64,000 bases of DNA from Streptomyces sp. NK08204. GTDB taxonomy: Bacteria > Actinomycetota > Actinomycetes > Streptomycetales > Streptomycetaceae. This document shows, piece by piece, positions 57,786 to 64,000 of this stretch. Position numbers and translations under genes: made by a program. Numbering within the stretch: the first letter of the stretch is position 1; each line of letters opens with the position of its first letter. Location of the stretch: NCBI RefSeq assembly GCF_020400585.1, contig NZ_JAINVF010000002.1:372001-436000 (forward strand), written 5' to 3'. The notes beneath the pieces were generated by a model that made no database searches, was not told where the DNA came from, and saw only the letters and a program-made list of their open reading frames with translations.

Positions 57786-58775
57786 GTGGCGGACGAAGGG
57801 GATGCCGGGGATGCAGAGGCAGGAGCGGCCGGGGAGGGCGCGGAGTTGAGCCTGCGGCAGATGGAGTATTTCCTGATGGTCGTCCAGGAGGCGTCCTTCA
57901 CGCGCGCGGCGGACGCCCTGCACGTCACCCAGCCCGCCCTCTCGCACCAGATCAAGGCCCTGGAGAAATCGGTCGGCGGCGCCCTGCTGGAGCGCCGGCC
58001 GCGCGGGGTGCGCCTCACCCCCATGGGCCGAGCCTTCCTGCCGCACGCCGAACTCGCCGTCCGCAGCGCCACCCGGGCCCACCGCGCGGCCCGCGCCGCC
58101 GCCGGTGCCGAGGGCGGCGAACTGCACGTCGCCGCCCTGCACTCCATCGCCGTCGGCGCCCTGCCCGATGTCTTCGCCCGCTGGCGCACGACCCACCCCC
58201 GGGTCCTGCTGCGGCTGCACGAGTACGCCACCGCCGAGGCCCTGGAGGAAGCCGTGGAGCGCGGCACCGCCGACCTCGCCGTCGGCCCGGCGCCCGCCGA
58301 CCCGCCCGGCACCGTCGTCCCGGTCGGGGAGGAGGAACTGGTCCTTGTGGTGCCGTTCGACGACCGGCTCGCGGGCCGTGCGACGGTGACACTCCCGGAA
58401 CTCGCCGACCGCGCCTGGATCCGCTGCGCCATGGAACCCGTCGTCCACGGCGAGCGCTTCCTCGACTGGGCCTGCGGCAAGGCCGGGTTCAGACCCCGCA
58501 CCGCCGTGTGGACCGAGCACACCTCCACCGCCGTGCGCATGGCCGCCGCCGGGGTCGGGGTGTGCACCGCGCCCGCCCACCTCGTGCGCGGCGCGGTCGG
58601 CGAGGACTGCGTGGTACTCACTCCCGACCCGCCCTGGAAGCGCCCCCTGAGCGTCTATGCGCGCGTGCCGCCCACCGGAGCCGCCGAGGCCTTCGTGGAC
58701 CTCCTGCGCGCCGTCTGGCCGACCCTCGGCGCGTCAACGACATGCCCGTACCCGGACGCCGAGCTGACCGCCTGA
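57786..58775 (+). CDS. LysR family regulator
   Basis: 329 aa. A 19-residue acidic/Ala leader is followed by the HTH LSLRQMEYFLMVVQEASFTR and LHVTQPALSHQIKALEKSVG; effector domain from about 110. Start GTG 57786 is weakly supported, with no clear ribosome site. The divergent flavoprotein gene is the probable target. Confidence 0.9.
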   Translation: MADEGDAGDAEAGAAGEGAELSLRQMEYFLMVVQEASFTRAADALHVTQPALSHQIKALEKSVGGALLERRPRGVRLTPMGRAFLPHAELAVRSATRAHRAARAAAGAEGGELHVAALHSIAVGALPDVFARWRTTHPRVLLRLHEYATAEALEEAVERGTADLAVGPAPADPPGTVVPVGEEELVLVVPFDDRLAGRATVTLPELADRAWIRCAMEPVVHGERFLDWACGKAGFRPRTAVWTEHTSTAVRMAAAGVGVCTAPAHLVRGAVGEDCVVLTPDPPWKRPLSVYARVPPTGAAEAFVDLLRAVWPTLGASTTCPYPDAELTA

Positions 58776-58831
58776 GCCGTGTCTCTGATGAGCTGAGCGG
58801 GCGTCGCCTGTCGACCGGAAGGTGCGACCGC

Positions 58832-59947
58832 TCAGGGAGCCAGACGCCTTTTGACGCTGCGGGCTATGCGCCGGGGAGTGAGTCGGCTGAGCGTCTTGAA
58901 CCGCATGGCCGCCTTGGCCGGTTGCGCGGGCTGGGCCTGCTTCGGCTCGGGCTTCGGCTTGGGCACCAAGGTGGTGAGTGCCGTGAGCTCGTCGGTGGCG
59001 CGAGCGGTCAGCAGTCTGCAGCGCAGGCGCGACAGCGGCGGCAGCGCGGCGATGAGCTCGTCGGGCATGTGCTTGCTGATCAGCTCGCCGGCGAGTTTCA
59101 CGTACAACTCGCGGGTCTCTTCGGGCTGTGTGGCGAACCGGCCCGCGAAGCGTCCGAGGATCTCCCGGGTGAGCCAGCGATTGAGCAGCTTGTTCCGTTT
59201 CTCGCCGGGCGGGACATGGGCTGCGACCAGGTCCAGCACGTTGCCGACGTTGCCGAAGAACGAGGCGGGTTCCGGGAGCTGTTGGGTGAGGTGCGGGAAG
59301 TCGTCGCGGCGGACCAGGTAGTAGCAGTCGTAGTCGGCGACCACAGACACGGACCGGGCGGCGAAGTAGGCGCCCATGATGAACATCTGCTCCTCGGCAA
59401 GGCGGACGCCTTCGGCGAAGCGCAGGTTGTGTTCCATGACCATGGAGCGGCGGAATAACTTGTGGGCCGTGAGGGTCCACACGCCGTTCGTGGTGAAAAG
59501 GTCGCCGCCCTCGACATTCCGCTTGAACGCAACGGTGGGGGCGGTGCGGCCCACGCCTGCGATCCTGCCGAGTACGACGTCGGAGTCGTTGCGGTCAGCG
59601 GCGGCGACCATGCGCTCCAGGGCCTCGGTGCCCAGGTAGTCGTCGGGATCGGCGAAGAACAGGAACTCCCCCGAAGCCAGGGCGATGGCTCGGTTGCGAG
59701 GCCCTCCAGGGGCACCGGAGTTCTCCTGGTGCACGACGCGTATGACCTGCGGGTGGCGAGCCGCCCACTCATCGAGGAGCGCCCCGCTTCCGTCGGTGGA
59801 GCCGTCGTCGACCACCACCACCTCGACCGAGTCCAGGCCGATGCTCTGCCCGGTGATCGACTCCAGGCACTCGGGCAGGTGATCAACGGCGTTGTACACG
59901 GGAATGATGACGGAAACCCGGGGACACCGGTGCGACGCAACGGTCAT
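58832..59947 (-). CDS. Family 2 glycosyltransferase
   Basis: 371 aa GT-A glycosyltransferase. VSVIIPVYNAVDHLPECLES, VVDDGSTDGSG, and the metal motif FADPDDYLG are all standard; RLAEEQMFIMGAYFAARS is the acceptor-side helix. A basic, Pro/Lys-rich C-terminus suggests membrane contact. ATG 59947 has AGGAG 7 nt upstream. Similar proteins add sugars to wall polymers or exopolysaccharide. Base composition is less GC-rich than to the left. Confidence 0.92.
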   Translation of the reverse strand: MTVASHRCPRVSVIIPVYNAVDHLPECLESITGQSIGLDSVEVVVVDDGSTDGSGALLDEWAARHPQVIRVVHQENSGAPGGPRNRAIALASGEFLFFADPDDYLGTEALERMVAAADRNDSDVVLGRIAGVGRTAPTVAFKRNVEGGDLFTTNGVWTLTAHKLFRRSMVMEHNLRFAEGVRLAEEQMFIMGAYFAARSVSVVADYDCYYLVRRDDFPHLTQQLPEPASFFGNVGNVLDLVAAHVPPGEKRNKLLNRWLTREILGRFAGRFATQPEETRELYVKLAGELISKHMPDELIAALPPLSRLRCRLLTARATDELTALTTLVPKPKPEPKQAQPAQPAKAAMRFKTLSRLTPRRIARSVKRRLAP

Positions 59948-60404
59948 GCAGGTACTCCTGATGATGAAGACTCGAACAGATCAGCCACTATGAACAGAAG
60001 GAAGTTGAAGGCACTCGGTTGCCTCGATTCATGAGTTATCTCTGATCGCTGATCTGTTCTGCGGTTTGTCCGTAATGCCCTTGAGCGGTGCAGACGGGCC
60101 GTCGCGTGACGCCGGCTGTCAGGGCAGCGGATCGCGTGGATGCTCGGGCTGTGACCGGTCGTGGTGCGACCCCGTCGACCGCAGCCTGCTCTGCCATCGC
60201 CAGATCGCCGGAGAAGGTGGTCTTTCATCCGTGCTCAAGGTGGGGTCAAGCCCCCCCGTACAGCCGCCCCTCCGTGAGACGGGCCCGACGGAGTGCCGGC
60301 CAGAGTGCGTGCATGATGTCCCGGTAGGTGCGATGGGACTGGCCCGGTGGAAGCCGCGATGCCGGTGTCAGGGAAGAGACGCGCGTAGATGGCGGGTGCG
60401 TTCT
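59948..60404. other. Intergenic region upstream of the glycosyltransferase
   Basis: About 457 bp, AT-richer than most of the window near 59960-60070. Contains the 12-bp inverted repeat. No open frame with convincing start or codon bias. Confidence 0.5.
59974..60059. repeat. 12-bp inverted repeat, arms 62 bp apart
   Basis: GAACAGATCAGC (59974-59985) and its exact complement GCTGATCTGTTC (60048-60059), in the 5' region of the glycosyltransferase gene. Could be paired regulator sites or an mRNA structure. Confidence 0.6.
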
Positions 60405-61229
60405 TCATCGGACTTCGGGGCGGTCGTCATCGTCGGCCCGGTCGTCTTCCCCGGGCGTGAGGGGATGCCGCATCCAGACACCCGGGTCCTCGTAGCGTCC
60501 TATGTCGCGCTCCCGGTCTATGTCCACCGGCTGCTGCGCGCCGGGCACGACGTACAAGCCGCTCTCAGGGAAGCTCATACCGGTCCACTCCTCCCACTGG
60601 GCGACGGTTCCGGTGCTGATCGCCGTGGTGGGGGCGACGCACAGGATGTGAGCGCCCAACTGCCAGTGGACCCGTATCCACGGGTCGAAAGGAGAGCCGT
60701 CGGGCCGCTTCCAGTGCATGTACCGCTCCATGGGCGTCAGCGGGTAGCGGTGCTTGAGAATGGGGCCGACGGGTGCGACCAGAGACTCGAGCCCATGCCG
60801 AGCAGCGAGCGAACGCATCGCTCGAACCAGAAGGGAACTGAGACCCTGGTTCCGCTGCTCCGGCATGACCATGGCTGCCAGAGCGGAGAGCGTAGTGGTC
60901 TTACGGCCATGACGAACGGCGTTCAATCCCCGCTCGATGATTTCATCGAGGGTTGAGGGCAGGTCTTTCACGGTGCCGTTCCAGATGAAGGGGACGGTGT
61001 GTCCGGCCGCAACAACGGTGTCGTGTGGATGGCACAGCAGTAGCTGATAATCCGCGAAGACATCGAAAAGTGAGTCCCAGTAGTCCCAAGGGGCTCCGTC
61101 GAGGAACTTGTCCCAGGACCTCTCGTGCAGAAGTTCCACCTGATCCTCAAGTTCTGGGCGCTGGCTGAGCGTGAACAGTTCGACGGACTGCTGCTTGGTA
61201 CGTGTCACCGCTTCGCGTTCCATGCTCAC
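60405..61229 (-). CDS. GNAT-like acyltransferase
   Basis: 274 aa. The only clear motif is MVMPEQRNQGLSSLLVRAMR, an acetyl-CoA-binding Q/RxxGL loop. HWQLGAHILCVAPTTAI follows. The N-terminal half is Trp/Asp-rich and the tail is acidic (GEDDRADDDDRPE). GTG 61229 or ATG 61223; GAGGAGG lies upstream of both. Downstream of MATE in the right-edge cluster; could acetylate the cluster's amine product. Confidence 0.75.
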   Translation of the reverse strand: MSMEREAVTRTKQQSVELFTLSQRPELEDQVELLHERSWDKFLDGAPWDYWDSLFDVFADYQLLLCHPHDTVVAAGHTVPFIWNGTVKDLPSTLDEIIERGLNAVRHGRKTTTLSALAAMVMPEQRNQGLSSLLVRAMRSLAARHGLESLVAPVGPILKHRYPLTPMERYMHWKRPDGSPFDPWIRVHWQLGAHILCVAPTTAISTGTVAQWEEWTGMSFPESGLYVVPGAQQPVDIDRERDIGRYEDPGVWMRHPLTPGEDDRADDDDRPEVR

Positions 61230-61299
61230 GACCTCCTCTCTGCGGCAGATCTTCGAGGCGCGCGCTGGACGACCTCATGGTCCCGAGCGCGTGGCGGCC

Positions 61300-62628
61300 T
61301 CACAGTCTGTGCCTCCGCCACGCGCCTGCGTGTATGCGGCCGTAGGAGGCCGCCAGGGTGAACACGGCCGCGAGACCGAGCGTCGCCCAGACGTAGGTCA
61401 GGCCGAGTCCGAGGACGGCCTCGGCCAGGTAGGCGGCTCCGATCATGATTCCGCTCGCGATGAACTCGATCAGTGATCCGATGGCCGTGTCCGCGGTGCC
61501 GAAAACGGCGGCGGACCACATTTCGGCCGGGACCATGACCAGCATCACCAAGGAGACGATCCGAAGCGGTGCGGAAGCGGCCGCGATGGTCGCCTGATCG
61601 CCGGTGAACAATGAAAGTGCTGCACCGGGCCAGAGGGCGCCGAACAGGGCGAGTGGAAGGGTGATCGCGTACGCACTCGTCACCAGTGTGTGCAACAGGG
61701 CCGACATGCTGCCTGCTCTGCCACGCCCTATCAAATTGCTCACGAGGGAAAAGGCGGCCTCGCTGAAGGCGACAGCCGGAATGATCAGCAGGCCGTAGCA
61801 GGCGAACACCATGCTCGATGCAGCGAGCGCGTCCTCACCGATCCGCGCCACGATCAGGAGGAAACCCACCCAGCGCAGCGTTTCGATCAGGAAGTGCCCG
61901 CTGATCGGCCAGCCGAGGCGCAGCAGCCGAGCCGCCGAGACACCACCGATGACGCGAGGACGGATCAACGTCCACCCGCCGACCCCGATCTGACGCCTGG
62001 CACGGTGAGCGAAGAAGACGAGTGTGCTTGCCTCCGCCACGGCGAAACCGATGCCGGCGCCTTCCATGCCGAGGCGCGGCGCACCGGCGCGGCCGAACAC
62101 CAGAAGGTAGGTGACGGCGAGGTTGACACAGAACACGAGGGCCGTGGCGGCCACGAGAATGCGGGTGCGCCCGATGCCCACGTACAACGAGCTGTAAGCG
62201 AAGTTCAGGGCGAAGAACACGACGCCGAACACCCCGTACCGAAAGAAGTCCGCCATGGCCGCGGCGACGGCCGCGGAGTCGATGATCCGGTCGGCGTATG
62301 CCTCGGTTCCCAGACGCAGGAAGAGTCCGATGCCGATCACCGTCGGAAGCACCAGGCGAATCGTACGGTCGAACGTCGCAGCAACTTCGTCCTCACGCTG
62401 CTGACCGGTTCTCCGGGCGACGGCGATCTGCATCGCTCCGATCAGGCCGATCGCCGGGACGACGGCGACCTCGATCAGCGAATCGACAAATCCGATGGCC
62501 GCCAGCTCGGCCGAGCCGATCCGTCCGAGGAACGCCGTGTCGGTGAACTGGATGGCCGCGTCGCCGATCTCGGCGCAGAGGATCGGCGCGGTCATCGTGC
62601 GTACCACCCGCCCGAATTCCGGTGCCAC
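61300..62628 (-). CDS. MATE family exporter
   Basis: 442 aa, about twelve hydrophobic helices in two pseudo-repeats. The N-terminal IQFTDTAFLGRIGSAELAAI is the conserved MATE opening, and TADTAIGSLIEFIASGI matches the second repeat. Drug/Na+ or H+ antiporter, probable self-resistance or product export for this cluster. GTG 62628 after GGAAGGG. Confidence 0.92.
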   Translation of the reverse strand: MAPEFGRVVRTMTAPILCAEIGDAAIQFTDTAFLGRIGSAELAAIGFVDSLIEVAVVPAIGLIGAMQIAVARRTGQQREDEVAATFDRTIRLVLPTVIGIGLFLRLGTEAYADRIIDSAAVAAAMADFFRYGVFGVVFFALNFAYSSLYVGIGRTRILVAATALVFCVNLAVTYLLVFGRAGAPRLGMEGAGIGFAVAEASTLVFFAHRARRQIGVGGWTLIRPRVIGGVSAARLLRLGWPISGHFLIETLRWVGFLLIVARIGEDALAASSMVFACYGLLIIPAVAFSEAAFSLVSNLIGRGRAGSMSALLHTLVTSAYAITLPLALFGALWPGAALSLFTGDQATIAAASAPLRIVSLVMLVMVPAEMWSAAVFGTADTAIGSLIEFIASGIMIGAAYLAEAVLGLGLTYVWATLGLAAVFTLAASYGRIHAGAWRRHRL

Positions 62629-62658
62629 AGCCCTTCCGTTCCCGCCTTCAGGTCTGGT

Positions 62659-63627
62659 TCACAGCAGTGTGAATTCGTACGAGTACCGGTTCAGGTGCAT
62701 GACCATGCAGGACAGCAGCGCCCCGCCCTTGTGGTACTCGGAAAGATTCAGGTAGCTCACTTCCATCGCATGCTCTGCGGCGATGTCCTCGAGCTTACGG
62801 TTCTTGCGCAGCTCGAGCTGGTAGTCCTCGGTCCCCGCCTTCAGCTCGTGGATGTGAGATGAGTTCACGATGGTGTTGGCACACCTCACCGAGTTGCAGA
62901 TGCCGGCGAAGCAGTGATCGTAGGAGACATCGATGATGTTGGTGCGTTTTTCAAGCTCGGCGACTTCCTCGCGCTCGAACAACTCTGTACAGACCAGTGT
63001 GTCCTCCCGGGTGATCGGGAAAATGGTGCAGTCGACATGGTAGAGGTACGGGTCCTTTTCGCGGACTTTGACGACATCCATGTCGAATACCTGTTCCATC
63101 CAGCTGTAGGTCTCCGGCTCGGAGCGCTGGCCGTATCCTCCGGCGTAGACGTTGCCGTGCAGGTGCTTGAGCTCGGCTTCCCCTTCGAATTTGTGCGGGG
63201 CGACATGCGTCTCGTACCCGAAAAGTTCGAAGAACCGTACGCCGACCTCGGTTTCGTCCCGCCGGGGCTCCGATGCGAAATTGGACACCACTACGGGCGT
63301 GCGTTCCAGGTGGGTCAGCACGATTCCGAGATTTCCTGTGAAGACCAGATCCTGCAGCCCATCGATCCGGGGGGTCGGGAGGATGCAGACGAGCGCATCA
63401 CCGGCCAGGAAACGGTACAGGTCGAGGAACTGGGCCATCGCCCTGCGCATGTCGGGCACCCGGTCCTGGGGCCGCAGCTCCTCCATCCACACGTTGTTGG
63501 CGGCTTCGGTGGAGTAGGAGAAAGGGGCGTTGAGGAGAAATGCGGGACGCTCCAGTTGCGTTGGGTTGCGCGGCTGGTACTGGGGATGGTCAGCCGGAGC
63601 TCCGGTGTCGATGATGGTGGACTGCAT
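62659..63627 (-). CDS. DDAH/arginine deiminase-type guanidino-group enzyme
   Basis: 322 aa, guanidino-modifying (pentein) superfamily. Seen: VFTGNLGIVL, HKFEGEAELKHL in place of FEGGGD, GYGQRSEPETYSW (GxGxRT-like), YHVDCTIFPI with catalytic His, and GGALLSCMVMHL with the nucleophilic Cys near the C-terminus. Could hydrolyse a substituted arginine or transfer an amidino group. ATG 63627 (MQSTIIDTG) with AGGAG upstream; the longer frame overlaps the next gene. Confidence 0.82.
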   Translation of the reverse strand: MQSTIIDTGAPADHPQYQPRNPTQLERPAFLLNAPFSYSTEAANNVWMEELRPQDRVPDMRRAMAQFLDLYRFLAGDALVCILPTPRIDGLQDLVFTGNLGIVLTHLERTPVVVSNFASEPRRDETEVGVRFFELFGYETHVAPHKFEGEAELKHLHGNVYAGGYGQRSEPETYSWMEQVFDMDVVKVREKDPYLYHVDCTIFPITREDTLVCTELFEREEVAELEKRTNIIDVSYDHCFAGICNSVRCANTIVNSSHIHELKAGTEDYQLELRKNRKLEDIAAEHAMEVSYLNLSEYHKGGALLSCMVMHLNRYSYEFTLL

Positions 63628-63647
63628 CGCTGCTCCTGGGCAAGTGG

Positions 63648-64000
63648 CTAACGCGATGGGACGGCCCCCTTCCTCCTCTTCCTCTCCTTGATTTCGATGA
63701 CCGTGTCGATCCCTGCCTCGACATGGCAGTGAACGGGCTGTGTCGGCAGAAATTCCCACAATGGTGAGAGCGGTACGATGAGATCCACCTGAGAGCCGTA
63801 GCGGATCTGCGAGAATCGCCTTCCCTGGGCGACTGGCCAGTTCTGGCGCAGCCCGAAGGGAGTAATGGAGTCGACATCATAGTCGGCGACCTGGAGGATG
63901 AAATAAGACTGCCCGAGCTGCAGCGAGTCGATACGGTTCACGACGCGCTGATTCTGGTGGAGGTAGTCTGCTTCGTCGAGCGATATCCGAAGGTCGTCGA
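63648..64000 (-). CDS. Phosphatidylserine decarboxylase-like protein, N-terminus outside the window
   Basis: The C-terminal 116 residues are visible and the frame is open to the window edge. RRFSQIRYGSQVDLIVPL has a Gly-Ser in the place of the LGST self-cleavage site of PSD pyruvoyl decarboxylases, followed by the usual short beta chain (EFLPTQPVHCHVEAGIDTVI). In a gene cluster such enzymes can decarboxylate amino-acid-derived intermediates. Ends 20 bp before the DDAH-like gene, so co-transcribed. Confidence 0.75.
   Translation of the reverse strand, partial: DDLRISLDEADYLHQNQRVVNRIDSLQLGQSYFILQVADYDVDSITPFGLRQNWPVAQGRRFSQIRYGSQVDLIVPLSPLWEFLPTQPVHCHVEAGIDTVIEIKERKRRKGAVPSR

Noticed and set aside
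59944..60228. Minus-strand open frame of 94 codons before the glycosyltransferase
   Set aside because: It is Arg-rich, lacks a ribosome site, and overlaps the glycosyltransferase start region.

Overview
The window is from the chromosome of a Streptomyces species. G+C is very high, codons end mostly in G or C, and genes are often linked by GTGA/ATGA overlaps. Genus markers present are geosmin synthase, a CprB-like gamma-butyrolactone receptor, a Streptomyces subtilisin inhibitor, DUF6230/DUF6114 and a coproporphyrin-type haem pathway. From memory the order (hemE, hemY/hemQ, murC/msrB, cprB, geoA) resembles the SCO60xx region of S. coelicolor, so most of this is conserved chromosome with local insertions. 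No rRNA, tRNA, CRISPR array or transposase was recognised.

Layout. 1-9.7 kb: ribonuclease D (partial), an orphan LuxR-type regulator, DUF3000, and haem genes (hemE, then the coproporphyrinogen oxidase and coprohaem decarboxylase pair) interleaved with a rhomboid protease, a CoA-disulfide-reductase-like flavoprotein and a DUF4349 lipoprotein. 9.7-14.7 kb: four minus-strand genes centred on a DUF692 (MNIO) enzyme with a TIGR04222 membrane protein and a DUF4142 protein. 14.8-18.1 kb: a Pth2-domain protein, a two-gene ABC exporter whose ATPase/permease junction is broken by one base, and a polysaccharide deacetylase. 18.1-22.7 kb: a tight operon, carbonic anhydrase - SulP - slipin - PEBP - PPK2. 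23-28.4 kb: ZapE, a RibD-type reductase, a USP-like protein, a GNAT, MurC and MsrB.

28.5-34 kb looks accessory: a SLATT membrane protein and a STAND/NB-ARC-TPR ATPase, arranged like anti-phage conflict genes, followed by a GT-B-like surface-polymer transferase gene interrupted by a 7-bp tandem repeat in a way that predicts phase variation. 34.2-37.7 kb: a complete osmoprotectant ABC importer. 37.9-40.4 kb: DUF6114/DUF6230 and a secreted protein. 40.7-47 kb: the CprB-like regulator with a good candidate operator, an ARMT1-like phosphatase, a P450-hydrolase pair and, divergent from them, geosmin synthase. 47-58.8 kb: a glutamine amidotransferase, two LysR regulators, a PDZ protein, an M24 peptidase, a phosphotransferase-fold protein, TreZ, a DUF1707-FHA protein, a protease inhibitor, an M14 peptidase and a lipoamide-dehydrogenase-type flavoprotein.

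58.8-64 kb is less GC-rich by eye and reads as one edge of a small-molecule island: PSD-like decarboxylase (partial), DDAH-like guanidino enzyme, MATE exporter, GNAT-like protein and a GT2 glycosyltransferase. Best candidates for something undescribed are the repeat-interrupted transferase beside the STAND/SLATT pair, the MNIO gene set, and the right-edge island.
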